Shown piece by piece: positions 1 through 24,190 of a stretch of DNA of 64,000 bases; position 1 is the stretch's first letter, and each line of letters starts with the position of its first letter. Below the pieces are notes generated by a model that was not told the origin of the DNA, did no database searches, and saw only the letters and a list, made by a program, of their open reading frames with translations. Source of the stretch: Chondrilla cf. caribensis (taxonomy: Eukaryota > Porifera > Demospongiae > Chondrillida > Chondrillidae); contig OZ026568.1 in assembly GCA_964020155.1 (NCBI GenBank), positions 1,986,320-2,050,319 on the forward strand, given 5' to 3'. A program made the translations under genes and the position numbers.

Positions 1-826
1 TGTAAGCCTACATGGTTGGAAACCCTTATTCCTTGTTAACAGGTTTGTATGTACATGTACATACTGCATGCATATTATGTTAAATGTCCATGTACCTGCC
101 TACACACTACAGATGTACCTGCTGTAGTTATGATCATGTGTGGTAAACTCATATTCACATCAAATCTCTTGATCATTGATTGCACTTGCTGGTACATCCA
201 TTGTATGAAAAACCCCGAATTTCAACATTCCATGCACTGTTCCGTTGTGTATTACATGTTTTGATGTTCTGAAATGGTCATACTATGCAAGGAAGGTGTA
301 GAGTGTGTTTGTGGCATGTTGTGCGTGTATTACAAGTGTGAATGACTCATTTTAGGTGAAACAAAATCTGCATGATGCTCACATAGGTTATTGTGTCACT
401 TCCTCCTCCAGTTTCATTCTAATAATGTATAACTTTCAATTGTCCCATATTGTACTTAAGTCACAAACACATGATTTCACACGAATGGCCTATTGTTAGT
501 TTTGATATCTGTAAATGATTTTAATAGTAATTTTGTTGATTTCAACTGTATCGCTGAAGAAGAATATGTCATTCCTTGTTAGTTCTGATACTCTGGAATA
601 GCTCCAGTAGTAGTTTTGTTGTTTCGGACCCTTTAAATGAGGAATGAATGTGTCATCTGGTCAGGAACATGGGAGTGTACATGAGGTCTAACTGGGTAGT
701 TTAGAACGAAGTTGATTCACATACTGAATGGGTCAGACTATTTAGAATTGTTACACTGTCCATTATACCTAAGTGTTGCATCAAATATTGGCACTTGAAG
801 CCTTATATCTGCTTTGTACTATACAG

Positions 827-1006
827 TACAGTGAATTCTCATTAATCTGCCACTGCTTTATCTGCCAAACCTTTTAATCCACCACAATTTCCCAGTACCA
901 ATATAATGTACAAATACCCATGAACATCCAGTTAATCTGCCAAACTCGTTAATCCACCATTTTTTTTTGAAAACGAATTGTGGGGGATTAACGAGTATTC
1001 GCTGTA
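827..1006. mobile_element. MITE with TACAGTGAAT termini, copy 1
   Basis: About 180 bp with inverted ends: TACAGTGAATTCTCATTAAT on the left, and a right end whose reverse complement is TACAGCGAATACTCGTTAAT. It lies in the intron just before the first visible YOD1 exon. A related copy is at 63100-63254. The TA at each outer edge suggests a TA target duplication, as in Tc1/mariner/pogo-type elements (inference). No coding capacity. Confidence 0.7.
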
Positions 1007-1041
1007 TATTATTATGAGTTCCTTCCTTCAATTCTCCTCAG

Positions 1042-3312
1042 GGGCTATAGAATTGTCTGTATTCAGTGAATACTGCAAGATGGAGTTTGATGTCATTGAT
1101 GTGCAAACCCTTCGAGTTGACAAATTTGGTGAGTTCAGATCATCACACGCATGAATACAGCCAAATTTGAAGCTACGAACGTACCCGAATAATTTTGTCA
1201 TGCAATGTAGTGAATCGTCACAACTCTTGTAGCTAACTAAGAACATTGTATTTTTACTTCACTGTTACATTATAAGGTGATAATAGATTTTATTGCATGA
1301 GTAATCACATGTGTACGACTATTGGATTGTCTGTATACAAAGTGCATGGGGCTATAAGGCTTGCATGTGAGGCATACACGTATTGCCCTCACAGTACCTA
1401 CCACCCTGTACAGAGGATGGGCAAATATGTAACCCCCAAGTAATTGTACCTTGTAGTATACTGGTAATACCAACAGGAAAGCACCTTGATAAAGTTGTCC
1501 ATTGGTGCTCTGTTGTCTTTGATAATGCACTAGCATATCTGAATGTCCTCTTGTTGTCTATGCTTTGCTGTTAGTGTCTGTATGCTGTCTGTGTGCAAGG
1601 TTTGTGTAGTACCACAGTCAGACCTTTTTACAACATTTCCTTTGACTCCTCACTTACCCGGCCATTACAACCAGACTGCAGTGGTAGCCAACACAGTCAC
1701 TGTGTATGTGAATGCATCTGTGCCTAGAAGACATGTGATAAAGAGATTGTTGTTGTGTTGGTGTTGTAAAGAGATCTGAATGTATACGGCTCGCAACTGT
1801 GTGGCAGTGTTATGCAGACCAACATTACGAGGGTACCATTCTGTGTCTGACATAATATCCTCCTATAGTGAAACCATTGATCTACAGTGAAACCTTCAAT
1901 GTTAGGTGTGTTTACATAGGCAAACCACAGTGTAGAAATATCTAGGAAAGAAATGAAAGAAGGGTATAAAATTACCAATCAGCTGGGTTTACTAGTTATT
2001 TGAATACCATAAGGTTTCAATTCCCACATATGTATGTATTACTGTCAGCATATTACCATGCTCTTAGGTATGCCTCACATTCACTGCTCCTTCATGCCGC
2101 CATGTGGCTGGTATATAATTTTGTGTTGTAAATCAAATTATGTTGGGAGAATCTACATATGTGTATGTACTGACATGGTGATCAAAGATTAACAGCTTAC
2201 CAGTATGGTACTTATAGCTTGTCTACTATCACTGTATGTGTGTGCAACTGTACAGCCCCTCCAATACTAGGGATTTCAGTCTTACTTGATACGTTTGTAC
2301 CTAGAAGGGTGCACCAAACGGTACATCTTATCGAAATACTGTGATATCAGTGTACTGGTTGACATGGTTTATGTACATGAGATAGTATGTGACCAAATGA
2401 AGTATACGTGTGTACTAACCAAGAGTATGTTCCAACCAAGGTGCATTCTAAACAAGTTCCAGTATGTTGCTTGTTATTAAATTAATATGTACATGACTAT
2501 TTCCTCATACATACAATAGTTGAGCAAGCCGAGAAAAGTTAACATGCATTGTAGTCTTTCTGTGTGTGCTGAACATACGCATATATTCTAGGATATGTAC
2601 TGCGTGTGAATAAAATGCTAAGTAGGTTGTGTTTGCTTTCATTAGTCTGTCCATGTATTTGTTCTTAGGATGTCAGAACTTTTATCCTCTGAAGGCATAC
2701 CTCCTGTATGATGGTGTCCACTATGACCCCCTGGTGCTCAACTTACCATCTGGAGAGACCCAGTCCAGATTTCCTTCTGCTGACGATCACTACACACTAC
2801 TGGCCTTAGACGTTGCCAAGGAATTGCACAAAGTATGTTGTGGGCTGACAGTGTACAGTCTTCCTACTTCACCTTCACCTTTCTGTGTGTTCTAAGTGTT
2901 TCAATGCTGGTCTATTGATATGAATATGACTTAGCACACTTCAATACTAAATTGGAATTGAACACTATTGATTGATCAATTGTCAATTTGGTGCCAGTTT
3001 GTGATGTTGATGTTAAGTGATTCTGTATTTGGACCCGCTTGACCCCAAACTGAATACTACCTATGTCCAAAGACACACATTTCAAGTCAACCTAGTTCCA
3101 GTATCCTCTGTGTAGCCCATGTGATACATATTTCATGAAACGTTTTATCCATTTGGCTTTTTGTTATCATGTAGAAACGCAGTTTCACAGACGTGGAGTC
3201 ATTCTCTATCATGTGCCAAACCTGTAGCAAGCCACTGAAAGGACAAGTGGAAGCTGTGTTCCATGCGCAAACAACCGGACATTCAAACTTTAGTGAAATC
3301 AAGAAAAAATGA
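1042..3312 (+). CDS. YOD1: YOD1/OTU1-like deubiquitinase, 3' part
   Basis: Three coding exons are visible: 1042-1128, 2669-2832 and 3175-3312 (stop TGA 3310-3312), all with GT-AG borders and compatible phase. The translated segments are the second half of an OTU domain (GAIELSVFSEY, then IDVQTLRVDKFG, LLYDGVHYDPL) followed by a C-terminal C2H2-type zinc finger (MCQTCSKPL ... HAQTTGHSNFSEI). This matches the animal YOD1/OTU1 family, a p97/VCP-associated ubiquitin thioesterase acting in ER-associated degradation. The catalytic Asp-Cys segment and the N-terminal UBX-like domain are not found in bases 1-1041, so the 5' exons lie outside the window. The protein ends in a short lysine run. Family assignment is from recalled motif order, not a search. 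Confidence 0.88.
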
Positions 3313-3623
3313 CCAGACGTGTTATAATTGTATATTATTGTATTGTTGCATGAACACACCTTTCTGGCATTTAATGCCTCAGAAATGTGAAACAATGTCA
3401 TGGAAGGATATAGCTGCTCTAATCTTGGGACTCAGGCCTCAAGCTCCCTGTCACACAATTCGCATGCACCCACACGATCGATCTTTGTAATGTGTTTGTG
3501 TACTAGTAATTTTATCGCTGAAATATAATACGCACATGTATGATTGCCATGGTCTGGCCCATGAATACACTTAACCTTCGACCCTTCACCAAGAGGTGTG
3601 TCGCGTTCGCGGAGAAAAACAAA

Positions 3624-15206
<11,583 letters not shown>

Positions 15207-17628
15207 TCAAAACACTTAATACACCATTGTACGTATCTAGTAAAATGTTTTATTATGTGTACAGTGCCTATAACATTAATTTTGTATTAATATTGTATAT
15301 GAACATAATGAACAATATATTAATGTCACTTAATTAAATTTGATATTAACAAAAACTAGAAAATATAGAAAAAATATATTTGCATACAAACATATGTACA
15401 TGTATAAATACACATATACGCATATACATACACACTGTGTACACATATTACATATCTTATAGAGGGAGTATCTGATGAATGGTGGTCAACCACCAACTCT
15501 GGCTGAACAGAGCCGCTAATTCAACATTTCAACAGAAACACAGCAAGAGGTGTTCCAGAAACACATTTATCTCCAACAACAACAATCTTCTTCGGCTCAT
15601 AAACTTGTACACACATGGCCCCCTCCAGGTTTTCCAAACTGCTACTATCTGATTATGGAAGATATAGAATTTTGTGACTGTAGAATGTTGGAATAATGTA
15701 TGTACAGTATGGAAGATCTTGTATCGCTATCCTTATATGACCGAGAGCGTTCTCGAGAAAGAAACGATTCAATTCAATTCACATTAATTCAAACTCTAAC
15801 AACAACTCTACTCACTCACTACTAGTCCTACATTCTCACAAACTGATTGCTCTAGCAGACCTCCGGGCTACTCCAGGAACTCTCACTTAACACATATTAG
15901 TAATTAATCTGTTAATAACACAACTCTAGACAATGCACGTTCCCAACACAGTATCAAAATACCATAGAACCAGCTGAAAAACTTTATTCTTCCAGCTTGG
16001 GGGATTTACCAGATATCAATAATCAATAATAAATAAACCCATCAGAAGGTGCAGTTGGGAAATTGTAAAGACATTAAAATGGTCACCCTCATTATTTAAA
16101 GTGAATTCTTCTGAAAACTCATAGCTACAGTGTCTGCTGTGCTAGTTTTTGTTGTAAGGTTCCAGCTTCCATCTACACACACATCATAATGGCTGTAGAA
16201 AGAGTTGTCTGTACCAGTACTGGAAATCGCCTGTAATAGAGAATAATAGAGTGTGTCTGAGGAAAATTGATAATTTCAATATCATGGCAATAGCTGGCCG
16301 TGCATGGCAGGACACAAAGTAAAGCACTTCCATCACAGTACTAGTATCAGAAGGCAATTGTTGTTCCATGATTTTGCAATGTATGTCCCGTCAATGACAT
16401 TCTTCGCCACAAGTGCGTCGACAATACATTCAACATCAACATAAGGAACAAAAATATTTCTGCATAAATCTAGGCTATAAACTATTGAGTTTAATTGCGA
16501 ATAAAAACTTAGTGATAAATCGTCTGCAGTTCACGATACAAAACGACGAAAAGTACAATACATTGTAGTGTGATACTTATAAACGTGAGTGATAGAACCA
16601 GAATAACAAAATACAGAACCTATATATGAGCGAGTCTCTTCGGTGGCCATTTTAATTTATGCATTGCGCAATGGTTGCAGAAAGGCTCTTTGTTTTAATC
16701 TACGGAGTGAGATAAAGGGCGACTTTAGCCTAGCTTGTAGTGACGTATCTACGCTGAAACTGACTGTAGATATCACTTATCGGTGAGGTTACACTTATTT
16801 TAAGTGCTTATCATTAGTTTATCAGTAGATGTGCGTTATTCATGTTTCAGCGCTGACCGGGCCGTGGGGCTAGCGGTAGGCGAGTACAGAGATGCCAAGG
16901 TTTGAAATTTGTGAGATATGCCCACTAGCATAGGAAGTGTTAAATTTTGAATTTGGTGTGGTCTATTTTTTAAGTCCTCCATGTATCGTTTCACTCGCTC
17001 GGTTTGCAAACACTTGCCGTACACTTTTTATATAGTAAAGCACTTCACCGTGTCAAAATATAATGCATATGCTTTAGTTAGTTCTTATGTTGCTGTACAT
17101 AGTCAGATCATGGTTTGCTAGTGCTCTGATCATGAGCTGATGTCATAATTGATAGAGGTGTGTGAATATTGTTTGTTGCGACTGTACAGTGTAGTCAGCT
17201 GCTTCGGAAGTGGGAATGGCCATGAATAAGATTTATAGGGCAACAGTTATCATTATAAGTGAGATTTGAACTTTTGGGAGTGAAAGAGTGGGACAACACA
17301 CAAAAGCATGAGTCTTTCTCTCAATGTGTGAGACTTGTAGGTCTGCGAGTACAGTATCTATGGTGTTCAGTGTCCATGGTGTGAGTGAACAGGACTGTTG
17401 TTATATCATTATGTACACATGGAATCCTTGAAGGGATGAGTGTACAGGACAGACATCCAATCCCTCTGTATATTCCTGTATACTAGTATATAGATTGGGC
17501 CTAATGTGAATTGTAGTGTATATTTCCTTGTCTTGGTCCACATTCATACATGTGTGTAAAATGTGTGTGTGTATAAAGCCTTTTTTCTTTGATATATTAT
17601 AGGTGTGTTCAGACCATGTACTCAATAG
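15207..17628. other. Intergenic: WD40 3' flank and sulfotransferase 5' region
   Basis: No convincing coding exon on either strand. A locally GC-richer, promoter-like patch lies around 16620-16870. It includes GGTGGCCATTTTAA, which resembles a YY1-type CCATnTT site. An acceptor-like TATTATAG at 17602 just before the sulfotransferase ATG suggests an upstream non-coding exon. These are inferences. Confidence 0.4.
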
Positions 17629-18996
17629 ATGATTGCCCTTCGAAGACATAAACCTTTGTGTATCTTTTTCATACTCATTATTGTCCTAATTTGGCTGTGT
17701 CTGTTCCAATATATTAAAAATCATAATGACATTCCCTGGAAACAAGATACAACATCACTTTGGCCAGAAGAAACTGTTGCAACTTTTGCAGATTACAAAA
17801 ATGTGACTCTCTTCTTGAAGTCTCATCCAGTGTCACCTCCACTCTCTGGGATGATCACTCCTCTCATGACTAGCAGCAATGCGATCAAACTTCAACTTCT
17901 TAATTCCTTCATTGATTACTACAAAAGTCTTTTTCCGGAAACTAAACGACTACCTGGTTTCAAAAACCCTTGCTGGGCTGTACATATATCCCCACAAGGG
18001 ACCTCCCAGTCCACTAATACTAGTACAGGGGAGCATTCAACTCATGAAGAGAGGAAGCTGTCTGATGTAACGTGCTTGCCCTACTTCTTCCTTTTAGGCT
18101 ATCCAAAATGCGGCACCAGTAGTTTGTACGAGCTTTTGAAATCACATCAGGATTTTGCACCAGGTAGTGTCAAGGAACCCGCCTGGTGGGGACCTAGTCA
18201 TGTGTCAATGGAGAAACCGCTGTCTTTCATTGCCGACTATGTTCATATGTTTGAACCAGCAACAGCCAAGATTCTACAGTTCCCTGTTTCAGCAGTGTTG
18301 GGAGACTGCAGTTCGTCAACATCCTTTATGATCCCATTTGGGGACAACGTCAACTCCACCTTCACTGATGCTATTCCTTACATGTTTTCCTCACTATTTC
18401 CTAGAGCTAAGTTTATTGTAACAATGAGAGATCCAGTTGACCGTATGTGTTCCCAGTTCTACTATGAAGGTATGAATCGCTGTCCGAAGATGTTTCTTCA
18501 AAACTTGAAGGCCAAAACTTTGAACCAAACTGTACACATTCATTTAGAGGCATACAGAACCTGTATGAGACTTTTGAAGGATGAGCATCTTTGTGCATTT
18601 CACTACTACAGATGGGTCGATCCTGTCCATCCGTGCCTCCTTTTTCAACTACATATTTCTATGTACTACCACAGCTTGTATCACTGGCTGCATTACTTTC
18701 CCAGGGAGCAATTTTTATTTCTCAAAATGGACGATTTAGGAAAGAGTCCCATAAATACTGCTTTGAAAATGTATAAGTTCTTGGATTTGTCAGAGTTAAA
18801 CTCTGAGGGTTGGGAGAAATTAAAGGCTGCCAGGGAGATACGAAGTAATGAAAACTTTGTGTTCCATGGATATGGTGCAAGGTGCAGAGATAAGGCAATG
18901 TGGAATGATACAGCCAATGCTTTGGTTGACTTTTATCTACCATTCAACAGAAAGTTGGTGGACCTGTTACATGATGAGCGTTTTGCATGGAATTAG
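17629..18996 (+). CDS. Carbohydrate sulfotransferase, CHST15-like, type II membrane
   Basis: A single open frame of 455 codons. Residues about 10-27 are a hydrophobic signal-anchor (CIFFILIIVLIWLCLF), so the enzyme should be a Golgi type II protein with a lumenal catalytic domain. The 5'-phosphosulfate loop of PAPS binding is YPKCGTSSLYELL at residues 158-170, followed by KEPAWWG. The 3'-phosphate loop is IVTMRDPVDRMCSQF at about 263-277. The C-terminus (LVDFYLPFNRKLVDLL) is typical of the sulfotransferase fold in the GalNAc4S-6ST/CHST15 branch. Known family role: transfer of sulfate from PAPS to glycosaminoglycan sugars. The acceptor sugar cannot be read from the sequence. It is intronless in its coding part, unlike its neighbours; N-glycosylation sequons are present. 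Confidence 0.87.
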   Translation: MIALRRHKPLCIFFILIIVLIWLCLFQYIKNHNDIPWKQDTTSLWPEETVATFADYKNVTLFLKSHPVSPPLSGMITPLMTSSNAIKLQLLNSFIDYYKSLFPETKRLPGFKNPCWAVHISPQGTSQSTNTSTGEHSTHEERKLSDVTCLPYFFLLGYPKCGTSSLYELLKSHQDFAPGSVKEPAWWGPSHVSMEKPLSFIADYVHMFEPATAKILQFPVSAVLGDCSSSTSFMIPFGDNVNSTFTDAIPYMFSSLFPRAKFIVTMRDPVDRMCSQFYYEGMNRCPKMFLQNLKAKTLNQTVHIHLEAYRTCMRLLKDEHLCAFHYYRWVDPVHPCLLFQLHISMYYHSLYHWLHYFPREQFLFLKMDDLGKSPINTALKMYKFLDLSELNSEGWEKLKAAREIRSNENFVFHGYGARCRDKAMWNDTANALVDFYLPFNRKLVDLLHDERFAWN

Positions 18997-19419
18997 ATTT
19001 TCTATAATTTATGATACTATTTATACAATAATAATATGGCTAGCCATTCCAATTAAATGCTTGTACACTAGCTATGTATTACACACTGTGTATATTCAAT
19101 TCAATTCAATTATTAGATTGCCACATGTCCACCAGCACTAGGGCAAAACTGCCCTATGAGGCACAAAACAGCACATCACAAAGAGTACATATATATAACA
19201 CATAAATGGTTAGTCAGTTCAGTAAGCAACAACAAATGGAGGTCTTCACTTCATTATTAAAACTGAGAGGTTCAAATCTTCATAATGCTCTTGAAAATTG
19301 ACAGATGTTGGTATCCTTATCCAAAACTAAAGGTAACTTGTAGTCATCACACAGATTGTCAAAATTGTTGTCTAATGAATAATATTATATAACACACTGT
19401 ACTTCAGCAAAATTTATAA

Positions 19420-19960
<541 letters not shown>

Positions 19961-20258
19961 AACATATTTACAAACTATATATCATATATCATGATCTACG
20001 TAGGCATAAATGCCGAGCGCGGCCATTTTAGCCAGTACAGTATACCTATGTCAAGTTTCCACTTCCATTCCCAGTTTCATCAGACCAATTGGAAGATCAA
20101 TAGTACAAGAGCATTCTAGCTTTGTCCTGTCCTGTAGCTAGAGACCTAGTGCTAATACATATCATTTGACCTGTTCATAATATTGTGCGTTAGTGGTAAT
20201 ACGCGCGGATGCTGTATTGGTTACTTCATTATTACCCCGTGATCGATACGAAGCTACA

Positions 20259-22918
20259 ATGTCAGCTCTTGTAACTGGGGCTGCCCAAGGTATTGGACTA
20301 GCCATTTCCAAGATTCTACTGAGGAACGCGTACAGAGTGAGTTGTTACATCAATCCAGCAATACTCTCTGCGATGCATGTCGACCATAAACTAAGAGTAG
20401 TCATAGCAGGGGTGTGTGGATTCCGCAAAGCGGAATCACACATGATACGCAGAATCACCCCTCTCGGCGCCTCACTGAGAAAGAGCTGATTGTAGACATA
20501 CAGAGAGACACTTAATGCCATTCTAATATTACTTGATTTTTTTTCTCTAAATCATAGGTGGCTCTGCTTGATGTTAATTCTTCTGTTGGTGTGTCAACTA
20601 CTGAAAATTTGAAAGAGGAATTTGGTGCAGAACGTGTTCTCTTCATGCAGTGCGATGTCACCAACGAGGATCAACTGGTGAGGACAAGGTAGTACATTGT
20701 TGCAATCGGTGGTAGTCAGAGTTACACAGATGCCCTTGTAACACTGGATCTTCCTAGGCTTCTGCATATAAGCGAACTGTGAGCTCATTTGGTGGACTGG
20801 ATGTTGTCTGCAATAATGCTGGGATAGGAGATGAAGTTAACTACAAGAAGACTATTGCCATAAATCTTGTAAGTGTATGAGCCTGTAGTTGTAATGCATT
20901 GTATTGACACTGACTGCAACCTCCAGTATGTGATAATGATGATGCTGTCACTCCTCATTGCGTTCGCAGTACAGTGCATGCATGTTGCACAAAAATCATC
21001 ACTTATTATTATTAATATTGTGTTTGTTTATTTGCTAGTAAAGAGGAACTACCACATGGTTGAGCACCAATTCTTTCATACCCGCCAATTGGACCCAATC
21101 CCTTAAATATACATACATATACAGTATAGTGCTACCTCCTTCAAAGAGAAACAGCTACATACTGCAGACCATTCACACATTGTGTTGGTTTGTGTCAAGT
21201 CTTTATTCATCCACATATCTCGTCAATTTTATATGCTGATAATGTATAATATTATCACTGAGTTGAATATTGAATTTGATGAATCAGATTATGCTATCAA
21301 CTAGTATTTTTGTATATATTTCAGACATCAGTAATAATGAGCACAAGGATGGCATTTGACTATATGTCTACTAACAAAGGTGGTAAAGGAGGAGTCATTG
21401 TCAATATCGCTTCAGCTGCTGGTAAATAAAATGAATATTTTGTATTTCTCACATTAACAATCCGCAAGCAGAATGTAATTTAAAATTTAGTTTCATGGGG
21501 AAATTTAGTGTATGTTTACATTTTCAATAAAATTGTATCACGTTGGTTTGTGAAAAAATGACAGAATCTTACTCGTCTTTGTTAATGCAAGCCAAGATCT
21601 AAGAATTATGACCTGAAATTCGCAGTTCGTTGTTATTACTGAAGTTTACCTAACGCTGTTAGATACCTGTAGTTGAAATTCACCAAACAATAGCTATCTC
21701 TTGTTGATGTGTTTGCAGGTGACATGCGTATTTACCAAATATGGATTTAACACCGGTTCATTCATAAAAATTGCTTTGCTTGATAGTCATGTGTGTAGTG
21801 GAACCTGTTCAATAATAGACTCAGTGAGATGAGTCATTTTGTCTACTGTAGAGAGGTTGTGCTCACTTCGAAGTAAACGTGTATTAGCAGATTCAATTTA
21901 TGGTCCCCCAGTGAGTGTCCTTTCTATGGAGGTGATTTTTAATGTCTCATTTTGTAATAGGGGACATGCTCCATATGATCTTAATTATCGGTTTCCAAGC
22001 CAGTCATGAATACAATAATGATCAATCATGCAATTAATCAATCCTCCCAATGCTCCGAAAGTGTTGTCAGTCGTATGTAGCAATGTTGGTATTCAACTGT
22101 GTAGTTGTATACATACATACATGCACACATACATAGATATATATAAGTTATTTTTAACAGTTTCTTACAGTGAGAATTTATATACGTTTTTATTATACTG
22201 TTTGATTACTGTATGTGTTACTTACATATCTGTATTGTTGGCTATTCACTAAATTTATCTATTGTACACTATAGGTCTCTTCCCTGAGGTTGAGGTTCCT
22301 GTGTACACAGCCACTAAGCAAGGGGTAGTTGGGTTCTCAAAGGCCCTGGCGGTAAGCAAGAATTACTTATTAGGTGCACTCAATTTCGATTAACGTATTC
22401 TTTCATGTGATTGTAATATTCATAGGGTTTTTATTTATCAGATGGAATTCGCGTTAACTGTGTATGTCCAGCATTCACTGACACAGCCTTATTCCGAAGT
22501 TCACTGGAGATTGTTGGCAGTGGATCTTATGATGACTTCATATCAGACCTTGGAGTCATGAGGTATGGCCAGTCCTACTTACTTGTCTCGCTCTGACCCA
22601 GTGTGCATACGACATACATAAGTATGTATTTAGTAGGAGGCATACTTGAAGAAATATTTTTAGTTAGTTGCAAGCCATAATCAGTGATATGTATCAACCA
22701 TATGTACATATTAATATGGAAGGTTTGTGACCTTGATGTGGATATACACTTTACATATTCTTTTATTTTTGTGGTTGCAATGCAGTACGGACTATGTAGC
22801 CGAAGCGGTGTTCAAAGTAATCCATGATACATCAATGAATGGAGTACTGCTTATGGTGAGGAAAAGGGATGGCATGAATTTAGTGAAGCTCCACGTCAAA
22901 AAGAGTGCTAAATTATAA
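20259..22918 (+). CDS. HPGD: Short-chain dehydrogenase, 15-hydroxyprostaglandin dehydrogenase-like
   Basis: Exons 20259-20336, 20558-20677, 20758-20868, 21325-21421, 22275-22351, 22426-22562 and 22786-22918 total 753 nt (250 aa plus stop). Classical SDR landmarks are present: NAD(P)-binding TGAAQGIG at residues 6-13, CDVT at about 58, NNAG at 85-88, and catalytic Ser133, Tyr146 and Lys150 (YTATK). The segments CDVTNEDQL, GGKGGVIVNIAS and YTATKQGVVGFSKA, and the 250-residue length, resemble HPGD, the NAD-dependent enzyme that inactivates prostaglandins and related hydroxylated lipids. The N-terminus is about five residues shorter than in vertebrate HPGD. An ATG nine bases before the Rossmann strand supports the start. 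Other HPGD-like SDRs with different substrates cannot be excluded. Confidence 0.87.
20408..20462. repeat. Foldback hairpin in HPGD intron 1
   Basis: GTGTGTGGATTCCGC, AAA, then GCGGAATCACACA is a perfect-core hairpin. It is followed by an imperfect second inverted match (GCAGAATCACCCCT) to the left arm with AGGGGTG. It is GC-richer than the surrounding intron. The function is unknown. Confidence 0.6.
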
Positions 22919-23402
22919 CAGTTTTGAACAGTGAAATGTGCATACTTAGGAATGTATGATTCTGTCTTAATATTAATTTGTATGGTTATTAAGAGTTTAT
23001 GATTGATTTAAGTCTGTAATAATGTGACTCATGATTCCAGGCAAGGGTTCAAAATGACTATTCTATTTGATTATTTCATATATTATATTATTTTTATACA
23101 TTATAGATATAAGGCTCTTATATTTTGTAATTAATGCTAAATGTACTGACCAATTGCAATGTATATCAGTATAATATGTGCAATAATAATTGTCTTAACT
23201 ATCATGCAATTAATATTATCAATTGCATTTCTTTTTGTTCAATTGAACTGCTGCAGCAATAATAATTGTACAATTAACATTATACAGTAATATGAGGTGT
23301 TTGATCAGCACCACATATTATACATTACCACTTCATGATGGGTGAACTACAGCCACATTATAATAATAATATTATGACTACATTAATTATTGGTGATGAT
23401 AT

Positions 23403-23883
23403 ATGATGCAAACCATTGATAATGAAGTCCAAATGGATGGAAGACAATATTAATCTGCATTTGTCTCTACAGTGGTTTCATTAGTGTATATTTCAACTTC
23501 CTTTCCATTATTCTAATTTCCTCAGCCTGTTGTGATGGAATTAAACAAATAATACATTTACGATTGTTTCATACATTACAACTGCACCCACCAACACAGT
23601 CGCACATGTACATGTACACAAGTGCAAATTAAACATGAACACAAACACCCACCCACCAACACAGTCGCACATGTACATGTACACAAGTGCAAATTAAACA
23701 TGAACACAAACACCCACCCACCAACACACCCACATGTGTACATACACACACCTGTGTGCACACCAGCAATTCAATACTCATAGTACATTATATGTATGCA
23801 ATGCGCAAGTGTACATGTAATACTTACCATTGGTTGAATGTTCACTGTTAACAAAAGACATGTTGGAAGACTTTTTCAAAGAA
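23403..23883 (-). pseudogene. Tandem duplicate of receptor tail exons
   Basis: On the minus strand, 23828-23883 is an intact phase-compatible exon with GTAAGT donor, reading SLKKSSNMSFVNSEHSTN. It is homologous to the tail exon 25129-25202 (SLSNSRSSAMSFGNDKNDFEYSAN) but 18 bp shorter and without its Tyr. The next exon copy near 23460-23530 still shows EVEIYTNETTVE in one frame. From its AG acceptor, however, it reads Gly then stop (GGC TGA), and it has a TAG where the functional copy has CAG. It could be dead, or it could serve as an alternative short-tail end. Confidence 0.6.
23585..23740. repeat. 65-bp tandem repeat, ~2.4 copies
   Basis: A unit starting ACCCACCAACACAGTCGCAC recurs with 65-base spacing at about 23587, 23652 and 23717; the third copy is partial. 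The first two copies look identical. It lies in the intron between the duplicated tail exons, where the functional gene has a CA repeat. Confidence 0.8.
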
Positions 23884-24035
23884 CTTGCATTGGAATATTA
23901 TAATAAAGAATGATATATTATTACCATATAGTAGCTGATCTTCATTCAGCAACCCTAAATATGAATTCATGAATTATTTCAAAATGATGTCATTACTTAC
24001 AATTACATGTTACAATTACTTACAAAATTACTTGT

Positions 24036-24190
24036 TTCAGGAGATGAACAACCAGGAGAGCATGATTACTCCAGCTAGAATATGACAGAGGATCAATCAT
24101 CCATAATCACTCTTCCCAAATGTGAACAAACTGTCACTTTCTCGTGAGATGATCCCTGTGAGCAACATAAATCGAACACAATGTATCATT
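24036..24190 (-). pseudogene. Fused remnants of receptor TM exon and post-vWD exon
   Basis: Minus-strand bases near 24036-24086 resemble the TM exon (LAGVIMLSWL, then stop). Directly beside it, 24088-24190 matches the start of the post-vWD exon (26880-26911 and its intron), including the shared AACAAACTGTCACTTTCTCG. In the functional gene these are hundreds of bases apart, so a deletion joined them. Not functional. Confidence 0.55.

Noticed and set aside
1..60. Possible upstream YOD1 exon (KPTW-like codons at the window start)
   Set aside because: No GT donor follows at the needed phase, and the rest of the OTU catalytic region is absent.
16184..16369. 61-codon minus-strand frame upstream of the sulfotransferase
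   Set aside because: No splice context or recognisable motif; compatible with chance in AT-rich sequence.
20193..20489. 98-codon frame running from the HPGD first exon into its intron
   Set aside because: The part after 20336 is intron: GTGAGT donor there, and the SDR fold continues in the exon at 20558.
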